DNA of 40,013 bases from an uncultured Prevotella sp. (GCA_900541335.1 UQJC01000017.1:1-40013); one strand, 5' to 3'; shown: positions 25,022 to 34,731, counted from the stretch's first letter. A program made the numbers and translations. Notes: generated from the sequence alone by a model not told the origin.

Positions 25022-27820
25022 CTATTTGCCAATAATGATTTTCTGACCGTTGCAAATGTAAACACCTTGACGAGGTTGCTTCACTTCGCGTCCGCTCAAA
25101 TCGTAGGTTTTACCATCGGTAACCTGCAATTCATACTGAGGAGTTGTTATACCGGTAGAACCAGAAGCATCCTTGACATTCAACAGCTTGAAGATATAGC
25201 TGTCAGCCTCAGCCGCCTTACCATTTTGCACCGTATTATTAGAGATCGTCCAGAATTCATGTCCGGCCCTCTCATCGTTTTGGATGCAGAATAAGCCACC
25301 CATTTCCTGCAATCTGTAGGTGTTCCAGGTAGCATCGTAAGCATTCGTACCAAACTTACCCAACTCATTAACGTAGCGGTTATCCTTGGCACTGACAAGC
25401 TTATAACGATGAGTCGTGTCTACAGTAAACTTCCAAGCTTGCGTATTTGATTTGTCGCTTGCCTTCTTCTTCTGGAATACGGGAGTATTATCACCCACAT
25501 TCGTCAAGTAAGTATCATTAGCAGGATTGATGATGTAATAATTCTCACCCACCTTGACTACAGGATGCTCAACCGTTTCACCATCAAGAGAAACAAAGTC
25601 AAACTTGAAGTTTTCAGGTGCATATTTGTTTGATCCGCTTTGGCTAATCTGCGTATCGTTAGCGGTCCAATACTTATCACCTGAACGCCCTGCATTCTGA
25701 ATAGAGTACTTACCATTCATGCGTGCAATGAAATACGTATGCCATACAGCTTCGTAAGGATTGGTTGATTCGTTAGCACTAAATTTTCCGTACTCATTAA
25801 GGTAACGGTTATCTTGTGCATTGACAATCTTGAAGCGGTTCGTATCATAGTCTACGCTGACAACCCACTCTTGACGCTGCGGATTGATTTCATCCTTGTT
25901 GCTCACAAAGGTCGGATAGGAACTTCCGCTTACATTGGTCAAGTACTTACCATTATACTTAATGTAATACTTACCATCTTCGAGTACCACAGCCGGGAAG
26001 TTTTCCCAACCTTCCTGGTAACGGGCTTTGTATTCTCGAATGAGAACGCTCGTATATTCCTTCATAAACGGAGTAACGACTTCAGCTGCTACCGTCGGAT
26101 TGGGACTCTTGATAGAACCAGGGAAATCACGTGAACGAACTGCCTTCTGTTGTTGCTCCAACTCAATCATTTGCTTGTATTGTTGGATAAACTCTTCAGG
26201 CTTATCTTCCTCTAAGGACGCATAAAGCTGGCACATGAGCTGACCACGCTGTCCCATCAGCTTCATTACCTGAAGCCAAGGAGTAATTTCCTTCACCAAC
26301 GGATCGTCTGCCGTACCAGGAGCCAATAATTCGTCGCAGGAAGTAACAAACTCATCAAACATCGGCTTCACTTTCTCAAAGGCTTCTACAGTCAAGCCAT
26401 CTTGCGTTGCCGCCTTAAACGTGGCAATGGCTTCGGCAAAACGCTTTGACTCATCCTTACGGCGCAAGCCGTGCGTCGTGTTACCCAAGTCGATGTTGTT
26501 CTCACAGAACACCTTAAAGGCAGCAGCATGTTCGGGCATCAAATAGTTGATGGCACGTTCCCAAGATGCATTTTCATCATACGCCTGCATATTCCAAGTA
26601 TAGTCGGCAATGCTGTAAAGCGATACTTTGGAAGCTTCAGCGTATTCCATGGGGTTAGCTGTAAAGCCACTCAACTGACCTGCAATGTTCTTACCATTTC
26701 CATAGGTCGGCCCCATCAACATGCGGTCAATGCAATAGTCATTAACAGGATAGTTCAACCAGATGTAAGCGTTGCGCTTGATGCGTGCGTTAATCCAGTC
26801 CATATCCTCCTTGGTAATCAAGTCGACTACAGAATTACCCGTCCACATGATGCGCACATCCTTGTCAGCGTTCGTACCCAAGACATCCAGGTAATCTCCG
26901 CTGGTCCAACCCTTATTATACTGTGTCGGACAGAACACAAGAGGCGGCAATTCAGGATGCGCCTTGATGAAATTCTCGGTCACATAGTTAATGAGTTCAG
27001 CCTGCTTGTCAGCTTTCGTTCCCTCACCACCAATATCGTCGAAGAACAAGGAGAAGGCACGTACGCCCATGTCATACATGAGTTCCAACTTCTTCACCAC
27101 ATTTTTGCGGTCGGCCTCCGTCCATTTGATATCGTTACCGGGGTGTAATGCCCAAACGAACTGTACCTTATTCTCATGAGCGGCTTGAATCAATTCCTTC
27201 AACACAGCGGCCTGTGCAGCAGGATAAGGTTCACGCCATTTCGCACGGTGATACGGATCGTCCTTCGGACCATAAATATAGACATTCATCTTATTGGCAG
27301 CATAGAACTCAAACTGACGTTTGCGATCAGTTGTGCTCCATGGGTTACCGTAGAATCCTTCTACCACACCACGATCTAACACATCGGGATAGTCCTTGAC
27401 CTCCACCTGCATCACCTCTGGCTGCGAAGCAAGCTGAAGAAAGGTTTGAACACCATAGAAGGTACCAGTCTCATCGTTACCAGCAATAATCACTTGATTA
27501 GGAGTAACCTTCAGATAATAACCTTCTTTCTTTTGAGGAATGAGGTTTTGAACATCAGCCACAGCCGCATCACCTCGTTCACCGATGACAATGTTTACTT
27601 TAGTACCCGTACCTGATGCCAATTTGTTTTTCAATGTTTTGACAGCTACAGCATCAGCATCCTGCTCACCCGTAAGCGTATAGGAGAAGCCTTTATCGAA
27701 GGCTTTGGTACTCCAATTTATCTCCTGCGGAATCGGCGAGACGGTTACTTGCTGAGCCATCATCTTGTCTGCTGCACCGGCACACACCAACGCTAACAGA
27801 GGAACAATTTTTGATTTCAT
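25022..27820 (-). CDS. Family 84 glycoside hydrolase (beta-N-acetylglucosaminidase) with two lectin-like modules
   Basis: A 932-residue secreted enzyme that removes beta-linked N-acetylglucosamine, related to BT_4395 and NagJ. A signal peptide spans residues 1-22 (start ATG 27820). A GH20b-like N-terminal domain (about 25-140) precedes the catalytic barrel (about 145-430), which opens with DRGVVEGFYGNPWS. The catalytic Asp pair is at 261-262 in FSLFFDDIGG. A helical region reaches about residue 605. Two homologous beta-trefoil-like modules follow, about residues 615-740 and 758-880. The last 33 residues (YDLSGREVKQ to IIIGK) look like the C-terminal tail seen on secreted Prevotella proteins, possibly a type IX sorting signal. 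Likely use: host mucin or glycoprotein glycans. Confidence 0.92.
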   Translation of the reverse strand: MKSKIVPLLALVCAGAADKMMAQQVTVSPIPQEINWSTKAFDKGFSYTLTGEQDADAVAVKTLKNKLASGTGTKVNIVIGERGDAAVADVQNLIPQKKEGYYLKVTPNQVIIAGNDETGTFYGVQTFLQLASQPEVMQVEVKDYPDVLDRGVVEGFYGNPWSTTDRKRQFEFYAANKMNVYIYGPKDDPYHRAKWREPYPAAQAAVLKELIQAAHENKVQFVWALHPGNDIKWTEADRKNVVKKLELMYDMGVRAFSLFFDDIGGEGTKADKQAELINYVTENFIKAHPELPPLVFCPTQYNKGWTSGDYLDVLGTNADKDVRIMWTGNSVVDLITKEDMDWINARIKRNAYIWLNYPVNDYCIDRMLMGPTYGNGKNIAGQLSGFTANPMEYAEASKVSLYSIADYTWNMQAYDENASWERAINYLMPEHAAAFKVFCENNIDLGNTTHGLRRKDESKRFAEAIATFKAATQDGLTVEAFEKVKPMFDEFVTSCDELLAPGTADDPLVKEITPWLQVMKLMGQRGQLMCQLYASLEEDKPEEFIQQYKQMIELEQQQKAVRSRDFPGSIKSPNPTVAAEVVTPFMKEYTSVLIREYKARYQEGWENFPAVVLEDGKYYIKYNGKYLTNVSGSSYPTFVSNKDEINPQRQEWVVSVDYDTNRFKIVNAQDNRYLNEYGKFSANESTNPYEAVWHTYFIARMNGKYSIQNAGRSGDKYWTANDTQISQSGSNKYAPENFKFDFVSLDGETVEHPVVKVGENYYIINPANDTYLTNVGDNTPVFQKKKASDKSNTQAWKFTVDTTHRYKLVSAKDNRYVNELGKFGTNAYDATWNTYRLQEMGGLFCIQNDERAGHEFWTISNNTVQNGKAAEADSYIFKLLNVKDASGSTGITTPQYELQVTDGKTYDLSGREVKQPRQGVYICNGQKIIIGK
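25181..25978 (-). repeat. Internal duplication: two lectin-like modules in the GH84 gene
   Basis: The segments 25601..25978 and 25181..25549 encode homologous modules. Shared blocks are KYLTNV / TYLTNV, QEWVVSVDYDTNRFKIV / QAWKFTVDTTHRYKLV, DNRYLNEYGKF / DNRYVNELGKF, and YSIQNAGRSGDKYWT / FCIQNDERAGHEFWT. The pattern suggests ricin-type beta-trefoil carbohydrate binding; the fold is inferred. Confidence 0.75.
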
Positions 27821-27853
27821 GGAATAATCAGTATTAGTTACAAATAGAATGTT

Positions 27854-27862
27854 GCAAAAGTA
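27854..27862 (-). promoter_or_regulatory. -7 promoter element of the GH84 gene
   Basis: The minus strand reads TACTTTTGC, 34 bp upstream of the ATG at 27820. This supports that start over the in-frame ATG at 27895. Confidence 0.65.
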
Positions 27863-27993
27863 CAAAAAAGTTTGGAAGCTTTTAGTTCTTAACACAGAAA
27901 GGCATAAGAAGCGAGGATATCTTACTAAAATTATAACCTAAACTAAGAATAAGTCTATGCCCTTATGCAAAGTGGAACGCTTAACGGAGCTAC

Positions 27994-30768
27994 TTAATTC
28001 CACTCCAACCACTCCCCGTTACGAGTCAATCCACGTACTGAAATATCGAGCGTTTGCTGTTCACGCGCGTTGGTAAAGAAGATGAGGTGGTACTCACCGT
28101 TCTCATCTGTAAACGCATTGGGTGTCCAGTGCAACGTACGGCGAATGTCGCTGGCTGAAGGAAGATCAAACTGGCGGTAGTTGGGCGAATAAAAATGAAC
28201 CCGGGGCATAAAACCCGAAATATGACGGTATTCCCGTCCTTTCTTGTTACGCGCAAGCCAAGCTTTCGGCTTCTCATAGATGTAAAGCGAATAGTTGGCT
28301 ACACTGGTACGCTTCCGTTCCCCGGTCAATGCATCCTGTTGCTGGTTATCCTCTACAAAGGCAGCAGAACGAATATTGTCACAGTCAAGCAAGCCCATGT
28401 CCTTATATTCCTGTAACTCCTGGCTTGTCACTTTGCGATTGTTCAGATAAATCGTAAGGGCACGTCCTTTAAACTCAACAGGTTGTTCCTCTTCCGCTTC
28501 ACTGCCCGGAGTGTTTCGGTCCTGGTTCAATTGCGAATGGACATCGGCCTGCTGTTCTTTAGCCTCTTCGTGCTGAAGTTGCTCTATCAGGCGTGAGTCA
28601 TCAAGCAGGTTATAACGGTCGTATTCCACTCGGCTATTAAGTATACCGAGCATTTCGAAGAAGTCCATCTTCCCTCCGTATCCCAAATCTTTGAAGTGTT
28701 CCAATTCTTTCTCGATGTTATAATAACGTGAAGTACGGCTGATTCCGTTTGCTTCACCGCCTCCCCAGCTATACTTATTCCCCGTAAATCCTTTGTACTT
28801 CTTCACCTTGGCCTTCACCTCTGCTGTACCCAGCACGGAGAGTTTGAAATCGGGCAAGGTGTCTTTCCACTCAAAGAGTCCATCGTCAGTAGATTGGGAC
28901 GAACTGGTTACGCGATTCCAGGGATTCTCTGTTCCGTCATAAGGTGACAAGTTGAGTTCGGGAGCAAAGAAAGGACGTAAACGAGGCTCAAACCAACGAT
29001 CAACGGCCAAACGGCTCCACGTACGCTTGTCCTTCTCACCCGTACGCATCGTAAACTGAGCCAAGTATTCGCCTTCAAAGTCAACCTGCGACTCGAAGGC
29101 AAAACGTCCCTCTGCATCTGTTTGCATCGCTCCTTCGATGGCTTCGGGCTTAATCGAATCGTTTTCGAAACGATAGGCACGTAAGTCGAGGTTGACGTAG
29201 GGATAAGGCTTGCGGCTATCGTTGTCCTTATAGACTGTACCACGCAGAATAAGTTTATCCTCAATGGGTTGAATCAAATCAAAGGTATCCGTACCACACA
29301 TCACGTCAAAGCTATTGGCACGCCATCCTTGTACTTGAAGGAGCAAATCGAGCATACGGCGGTGGGCTGCATCCTGGCTTTCAAAATAGAGGTCGGGACG
29401 ATGAATATAGCCCTTCAACTCAGAGGCTAATAATAAAGTAGCTTCGATACCGCCGTCACGCGTAGCAAGTATGTTACCAGCCTCATCACGCACGGCAATC
29501 GACAAGGCGGCATTCGGCACGGGGCGGCCGTAAGCATCGGTGGTCTTGACTTTGACAACTGCAGGCGAAAAGGCTGCATAGCTCGGCTGGTTGCGACTGA
29601 CCGCTACATGCACCCGGCGCAGACTATCCTGTTGATTCAACGGGGCCCAAATGAAACGGGTTGCCAAACCGCGTCCTGACGCATCGAAGAGTTCCAAACG
29701 ATTGACTCCACCACGCAAGGCACGTTGCGGCACAAACAGCTCGATGGGTTCGCTACCAACAGTCAGTGTGTCGAAGTAGCACACATTTTCGCGATTGAAC
29801 ACAGCCATGCCTAACAGATTGCGAACGGCAGCAATGGAATCGTTGGCTGTTACCCGCACAAAGAGACCATCGGTCTCGCACTGGGCTGTCAATGCATACG
29901 ATGCACTGATTTCTGGCAATGGGAAACGGCGGTTACCAGCCCGTACACCTAAAGCTGTTCCACCTGAAACCACTTGAGCATAGCCCCGCTCGACATAAGC
30001 GGGCAACAGGAACTCACCCATTCCTTCGTGTATGGCTACAGCGGTGGCACAAAGCTTGCCCTCATCGTCAAATACCTGAACGGTATCCTCGACAGGATAG
30101 CCTTTACCATCAGTCAACTTGAAAGCGATGCGCTGTTCCACACCTCGTACACGTCCACCTCCTTCGGGATAGAAATCGAGAAGACGTTCTTTTGAACCTT
30201 TCATTGCATAGGGACGAGGACGTCCCAAAGTTACTTCTTCGTTGCGTTCGGGATAAGGAATGGACAGTTGGGAGAGGTCGGTTTCCAAACTACGTTTTTC
30301 CCGATTCATCGGGTCTGCACTGTCAAAAATGGGAAGCACACGCGAGAAACAGGCTTCGCCACCCCAGTTGACCATTTCACGGGTAAAGGCTCGCACTTCG
30401 TGGTAGCCGGCATGAACTGGGCTGTTCAAGAAGAAGGCACCACTTGCCATACCGAGGCTGTCTAACTTCAGTGTCTGCTTCTCAACCTGTTGGCCGTCAG
30501 CATTGAGTAATTCCACATAGAGTACACGGCTCAAAGCGGTCGGTTTAAGAGAGGAAGCCCGCACAACATAGGCTTTATACCAAATAGTATCGCCCAGGAG
30601 GTAGGCAGAATTATCAAAATGGAGATAAACTTTCTCACGCGGATAACGATAGTCAAACCTTGCAGCCGACTTAAACTTTTCGAACAAGGCTTCCGTCTCA
30701 CTTGATTGAGCTAAAAGGGAAGTCGGAAGGGTTATAAGAAGAATGAAAAGCGATAGAAGGTATTTCAT
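27994..30768 (-). CDS. Large exported protein with MG2-like domain
   Basis: A 924-residue exported protein with a signal peptide (MKYLLSLFILLITLPTSLLAQ). Residues about 40-130 look like an alpha-2-macroglobulin MG2 domain (EKVYLHFDNSAYLLGDTIWYKAYVV). Further beta-rich, carboxypeptidase-regulatory-like segments follow, such as VKVKTTDAYGRPVPNAALSIAVRDEAGNIL and RGTVYKDNDSRKPYPYVNLDLRAY. A plug-like piece (GRALTIYLNNRKVTSQELQEY) lies at about residues 740-790, and a final beta domain (FTDENGEYHLIFFTNAREQQ) ends in GEWLEWN. Such proteins are common and of unknown function in Bacteroidota; they probably act at the outer membrane. The GH84 gene follows on the same strand with its own promoter. Confidence 0.75.
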   Translation of the reverse strand: MKYLLSLFILLITLPTSLLAQSSETEALFEKFKSAARFDYRYPREKVYLHFDNSAYLLGDTIWYKAYVVRASSLKPTALSRVLYVELLNADGQQVEKQTLKLDSLGMASGAFFLNSPVHAGYHEVRAFTREMVNWGGEACFSRVLPIFDSADPMNREKRSLETDLSQLSIPYPERNEEVTLGRPRPYAMKGSKERLLDFYPEGGGRVRGVEQRIAFKLTDGKGYPVEDTVQVFDDEGKLCATAVAIHEGMGEFLLPAYVERGYAQVVSGGTALGVRAGNRRFPLPEISASYALTAQCETDGLFVRVTANDSIAAVRNLLGMAVFNRENVCYFDTLTVGSEPIELFVPQRALRGGVNRLELFDASGRGLATRFIWAPLNQQDSLRRVHVAVSRNQPSYAAFSPAVVKVKTTDAYGRPVPNAALSIAVRDEAGNILATRDGGIEATLLLASELKGYIHRPDLYFESQDAAHRRMLDLLLQVQGWRANSFDVMCGTDTFDLIQPIEDKLILRGTVYKDNDSRKPYPYVNLDLRAYRFENDSIKPEAIEGAMQTDAEGRFAFESQVDFEGEYLAQFTMRTGEKDKRTWSRLAVDRWFEPRLRPFFAPELNLSPYDGTENPWNRVTSSSQSTDDGLFEWKDTLPDFKLSVLGTAEVKAKVKKYKGFTGNKYSWGGGEANGISRTSRYYNIEKELEHFKDLGYGGKMDFFEMLGILNSRVEYDRYNLLDDSRLIEQLQHEEAKEQQADVHSQLNQDRNTPGSEAEEEQPVEFKGRALTIYLNNRKVTSQELQEYKDMGLLDCDNIRSAAFVEDNQQQDALTGERKRTSVANYSLYIYEKPKAWLARNKKGREYRHISGFMPRVHFYSPNYRQFDLPSASDIRRTLHWTPNAFTDENGEYHLIFFTNAREQQTLDISVRGLTRNGEWLEWN

Positions 30769-30795
30769 GTTCAGTGTTTTACGATTAAATCAGTC

Positions 30796-30804
30796 GCAAA
30801 GGTA
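30796..30804 (-). promoter_or_regulatory. -7 promoter element of the MG2-like gene
   Basis: The minus strand reads TACCTTTGC, 28 bp upstream of the start codon at 30768. Confidence 0.65.
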
Positions 30805-30969
30805 GAAAATGCAGAATGATATTGACGCACATCCTTTCATCAATGCATCATAGGGTATGACCTACGAACCACTTTTTGGTATTATACAACCCATCCATTT
30901 TTTACAGACACCGAAACCTATTAATCAGAACGCGATTATTCACACACTTATCGCACAAGGAAGGAGGAT

Positions 30970-31012
30970 AAAAATAAGAGGTATGACCGCTACAAGGACG
31001 ATCATACCTCTT
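30970..31012 (-). terminator. Terminator of the Cys-rich gene
   Basis: AAGAGGTATGA (30976..30986) pairs perfectly with TCATACCTCTT (31002..31012). On the minus strand the hairpin is followed by a T-rich run. It lies about 90 bp after the Cys-rich stop codon. The rest of the 30805..31101 interval shows no gene. Confidence 0.7.
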
Positions 31013-31101
31013 TCTTATTCGATGAGTCTCTTGTCTAAATTACATAGAGCCCCACCAATGAAGTGTATATACAACCTTTTCCCCACTAAAGGGAAATGGT
31101 T

Positions 31102-31467
31102 TTAGCGTTTGGGACAAGCCTTTGTTTTCGGACAAGCCTGCTTGCAATCCTTACGATTCGGGCAGTTCTTGCAGTCCTTTGCCTTGGGACATTCCTGCTT
31201 GCAGTTCTTACGGTTCGGACAGTTCTTGCAGTCCTTTGCCTTGGGACAAGCCTGCTTACAATCCTTACGGTTCGGGCAGTTCTTGCAATCCTTAACCTTA
31301 GGACATTCCTGCTTGCAGTCCTTACGGTTCGGGCAACTCTTCTCACAACGCTTTTCGCAACGTTCCTTGCAGGGCTTTTGATTGCAAGAACGCTTCTGAG
31401 GACATTGAGCACTCAGTTGCAAAGAGAAGAGGGCTGTCAAGAGGACAATGAAAATACGATTGATCAT
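31102..31467 (-). CDS. Exported Cys-rich 19-residue-repeat protein
   Basis: A 121-residue protein with a signal peptide of about 20 residues (MINRIFIVLLTALFSLQLSAQ) and a mature part of about 100 residues holding 21 cysteines and many lysines. The core is a 19-residue repeat of the form CPNRKDCKQxCPKxKDCKN, present about three and a half times and encoded by exact 57 bp tandem repeats. Spacing patterns CxxxxxC, CxxxC and CxxC alternate. This could bind several metal ions or form a disulfide ladder; I recognise no named family. The start ATG 31467 is chosen because it gives a clean signal peptide; an in-frame ATG at 31512 would overlap the upstream gene. It lies 51 bp after the barrel gene on the same strand, probably in one operon. 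Confidence 0.8.
   Translation of the reverse strand: MINRIFIVLLTALFSLQLSAQCPQKRSCNQKPCKERCEKRCEKSCPNRKDCKQECPKVKDCKNCPNRKDCKQACPKAKDCKNCPNRKNCKQECPKAKDCKNCPNRKDCKQACPKTKACPKR
31140..31340 (-). repeat. 57 bp tandem repeats inside the Cys-rich gene
   Basis: The block GCTTGCA or GCTTACA followed by a CTTACG motif recurs at 31140, 31197, 31254 and 31311, exactly 57 bp (19 codons) apart, so copy-number change would keep the frame. Confidence 0.88.
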
Positions 31468-31518
31468 AAAAATAAATTTGTTACGTGAATAAAATGTGAG
31501 AACCAGAAGCAAGCGATG

Positions 31519-34500
31519 TTACATCATCGGACGCCCCATGGGCATCATCGGCATGCCGTGCATCCCACCGGGACCGCCCATGCGTTCCTTCGATTTGCTT
31601 CCATCCTTGCTTTTGCCGCCAAAGATATTCAATTTGTAGATAAAATGTACCATGAAGTAGGAATTGATGGCATTGTTCCAAGAGTCTACACGCTGCGTAG
31701 CGGTCAATCGACGGCTGACATTACTCTGCTTTTGCAAGATATCATAGAACTGAATGCTGATGGTAGCGGCACGATTGCGGAGGAAGGACTGTGCAATTTG
31801 CGCGTTCCAGAGCAATTCGTTGGTATTCATCGAAGCATCGGAGTAACCACGGCGAGAACTCATGCGGATATCTGTAGAAATACTGAGTCCAAAGTCAAAG
31901 TTAAAGTTGGCATTGGCACCGTAAGAGAAGTTCCACGTATCCATATTGGCATTTTCTTGAATCGTAGCACGTGCATGCTCGTATTTCAATCTGCCGATAA
32001 AGCCGATATCAAACCATGAAGCACGGTAAGAGGCACGCAAGTGTTCGTCTATGCCAAGTGTACGCGTAGTGTTCTTCTCTGAAGCAGCGTTAGCAAAGAT
32101 TCCGTTGTAATAATCATAGGTACGTTCGTTGGTCTTGCTTTCGTTGAGCGGGAGTGCCAACAACGTGCCTTGTGAGGCAGCTTGACGCTTGCTCTGCATA
32201 CGACTTACATAACCAACAGAATTGTCGAAGTTGAGCGAAGTGAACGAACTGATGTTGAAGAGCTTCTGCTTACCCAGTGCTGAATTGATCATAAACATAC
32301 CGCGACCATTCCAGTTGCCGTTGATATTTTCGGGACGCATGTAGCGCACACCGGTCGTTTCGTCATAGACCATACGGTTAGAAACGGCATTGCGTGTTTG
32401 CGAGAAGTGGAATCCTCCCATCATCCCCTGTTGGTGTGCAGGGTCATAACCATTATAACGAACAAAAAGATTATTGTTCCACGAAGGCTTCAAACCAGGA
32501 TTACCCATTGAAATGTTGAGCGGGTCGGCATCATCTACCACGGCAAGTAAGTCTGTCATCGAGGGTTGAGAAGAACTGCCTCGGTAACGGATATCGAGCT
32601 GGTTCGTCTTAGAGAACTTATAACGGAAACGCAACGAAGGCGACACGTTGAACACCTTGCGCGTAATAAGTGTATCGATGTGCTGTCCCGGACGATTGTA
32701 TGCCATCTTCGTCTTCTCAGGATTGAAGTCGGCTCCGACATTGAAACGAATCTTCTCTGAGTTGTAACGCACACCGAGGTTAGCTGTATGGTCGTAGTAC
32801 TTATAAGTAGCATACTGCGAATTGTTCAGGTCGCGTACAGCCTGTAGAGCTTCAGCTTCCGTAGGCAGGCTACCGATGGGATAATAATCATCAGGATTAC
32901 CAAAGCGGTCATAACCTGGGAAGAGAGTCTTGTAAGGATCGTAAGCCAACGAGTCAAGATTAAAGCGAGAGCGGTCGGAGTCGCTATACTTATAGCTAAA
33001 CTCATAACGAGCTTCGGCAAACCAGTTTTTGGCAAACGGTTCGACATAACCCAAGCGCGCGCTATAATTGTAATTCTTCGAAGGCGTTGTGCTGTATTGA
33101 TTGAGGAAGCTGGGCTTCTTGTCAGAATTCTCGTTGTAATTGATACGTGAAATGGAGTAAGAATTACTCTCAGACTTGGTGTAACCTCCCTGCAAACGGA
33201 GCGAAAGGTTACGGCCCTTAGCGTTCAAACGACGCACCAGATTCAACGAAGCATTGACATTGTGGCTCTTGTTGTCACCCAATGAAAGTCGGCGGTTGGT
33301 GTTCACCATCAGGGCATAAAGTGCCGGATTGGTAAACTTGATATTGTCGGCAAAGATGCTGTCGAGCGGATTCTTCATGCCGTCAAATTGGTAGGGATCG
33401 TCATTGAAGGTAGCGGAGAGCGAATTGCCAGCATTGTGTCCTTCTGAATAAGAATAGGAGGGACGGAAAGTGATATTGGTCATCGAGTCCGGATTCCACT
33501 GCAAACGGAAACTACTATACACATTGGTACTCTTCGTACCACTCTTATTCCATGAATTGGCAAACGAGGAGGTAGTTCCTGAGGTCAGGAAGGTCTCTGA
33601 ATTAGACGAAGAAACCAAGTCGTTGTTTGAATGGCGATAACGCACATTACCGCCTACCTCCAAGCGTCCGGCCTCACGTTTCTGTTTACCATTTTCCCAA
33701 GAGAAATCCAAGCCAGCATGTTTGGTAGCAATCAGTCCCTGACCACCGCCAAAGCCGTGCGGACCACCGAAGCCACGATTGTTCGTATTGTTCATCGAAC
33801 CAAATACGGAAACACGCGTGCGGTCTGTAAAACGAGTGGCAAAGACACGTCCCGTATACCGATCGTGATTACCATAAGCTACGTCGACATTCGTAATCCA
33901 AGATTCCTTCATGGCGCGTTTAGTCGAAATATCGAGTACGGTCGTTTCTTCTCCATCGTCAATACCCGTCTGTTCGGTATATTCACTTTGCTTGTCATAC
34001 GCCTTGATTTTGCTCACCAGGTCGGTCGGCAGATTCTTCATAGCAGTCTCCGTGTCGCCCTTGAAGAAGTCCTTACCGTTAACGAGAAACTCCTTAACCG
34101 TCTTGCCATTCCACTTAATGGTACCGTCGTCACTGATTTCAACACCGGGCAACTGCTTAATCAGTGCTTCCAGGGTTGAACCTTCAGGCACACGGTAAGC
34201 CGCAGCATTGAAGAGGGTCGTATCCTCTTTCTGTTCCACCCGCGAGGCGGCAACCGAAACGGTGGCAGTACCGAGCATGTTGTCGGTACTTCCCATTTGC
34301 AAAAGCCCCAGGTTCACAGAGTCGCGTTGTGCGGTCAGTTCGACTTGCTTTGTCAACGTAGAAAATCCGATGTAGGAAACCTTCACGATGTATTTACCAG
34401 GTCCCTTGGCTTTAAGTTTGAAATTTCCCTGTTCGTCAGTTGTTCCTGCTAACACAGCCGTACTGTCTGTTTGCATCAGAACGGCCGAAGCAAACTCCAC

Positions 34501-34611
34501 AGGATTTTGAGTTTTTGCCTCCTTCACCTGTCCGGTAACCACGTAATTTTGGCTCCAGGCAACCAAAGCGAAAGTCCAGGAGAGGAGCGTGAGTAAGAAA
34601 AAGCGTTTCAT
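31519..34611 (-). CDS. TonB-dependent-receptor-like outer membrane barrel with Met-rich C-terminus
   Basis: A 1030-residue outer-membrane protein. After a signal peptide (MKRFFLLTLLSWTFALVAWSQ) comes a carboxypeptidase-regulatory-like domain (about 23-105, VVTGQVKEAKTQNPVEFASAVL). A plug-like domain follows (about 135-240, with LEALIKQLPGVEISDDGTIKWNGKTVKEFLVNGKDFF), then a long beta-barrel rich in aromatic and Asn/Ser residues (OMP_b-brl_3 type). No TonB box is obvious. After the last barrel strand, a tail of about 30 residues (KSKDGSKSKERMGGPGGMHG and on) ends in a Met-, Gly- and Pro-rich stretch. No SusD partner is adjacent. The next gene encodes the Cys-rich protein, so a shared metal-related role is possible but unproven. 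Confidence 0.85.
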   Translation of the reverse strand: MKRFFLLTLLSWTFALVAWSQNYVVTGQVKEAKTQNPVEFASAVLMQTDSTAVLAGTTDEQGNFKLKAKGPGKYIVKVSYIGFSTLTKQVELTAQRDSVNLGLLQMGSTDNMLGTATVSVAASRVEQKEDTTLFNAAAYRVPEGSTLEALIKQLPGVEISDDGTIKWNGKTVKEFLVNGKDFFKGDTETAMKNLPTDLVSKIKAYDKQSEYTEQTGIDDGEETTVLDISTKRAMKESWITNVDVAYGNHDRYTGRVFATRFTDRTRVSVFGSMNNTNNRGFGGPHGFGGGQGLIATKHAGLDFSWENGKQKREAGRLEVGGNVRYRHSNNDLVSSSNSETFLTSGTTSSFANSWNKSGTKSTNVYSSFRLQWNPDSMTNITFRPSYSYSEGHNAGNSLSATFNDDPYQFDGMKNPLDSIFADNIKFTNPALYALMVNTNRRLSLGDNKSHNVNASLNLVRRLNAKGRNLSLRLQGGYTKSESNSYSISRINYNENSDKKPSFLNQYSTTPSKNYNYSARLGYVEPFAKNWFAEARYEFSYKYSDSDRSRFNLDSLAYDPYKTLFPGYDRFGNPDDYYPIGSLPTEAEALQAVRDLNNSQYATYKYYDHTANLGVRYNSEKIRFNVGADFNPEKTKMAYNRPGQHIDTLITRKVFNVSPSLRFRYKFSKTNQLDIRYRGSSSQPSMTDLLAVVDDADPLNISMGNPGLKPSWNNNLFVRYNGYDPAHQQGMMGGFHFSQTRNAVSNRMVYDETTGVRYMRPENINGNWNGRGMFMINSALGKQKLFNISSFTSLNFDNSVGYVSRMQSKRQAASQGTLLALPLNESKTNERTYDYYNGIFANAASEKNTTRTLGIDEHLRASYRASWFDIGFIGRLKYEHARATIQENANMDTWNFSYGANANFNFDFGLSISTDIRMSSRRGYSDASMNTNELLWNAQIAQSFLRNRAATISIQFYDILQKQSNVSRRLTATQRVDSWNNAINSYFMVHFIYKLNIFGGKSKDGSKSKERMGGPGGMHGMPMMPMGRPMM

Positions 34612-34722
34612 GCTTGTTGATAAGATGGATGGATAGATAATACTTGAATAATTCTTTCCTTAAGTTGCCTACACAAAGACATTCGGACAACCCTTTGCAG
34701 GAAGTGCACACGCGATTGAGAT

Positions 34723-34731
34723 GCAAAAGTA
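34723..34731 (-). promoter_or_regulatory. -7 promoter element of the barrel/Cys-rich operon
   Basis: The minus strand reads TACTTTTGC, about 112 bp upstream of the start codon at 34611. The interval 34612..34947 otherwise holds only this and the divergent promoter at 34839. Confidence 0.6.

Noticed and set aside
26471..27148. A 225-codon open frame on the plus strand
   Set aside because: Antisense to the catalytic domain of the GH84 gene, which is well supported.
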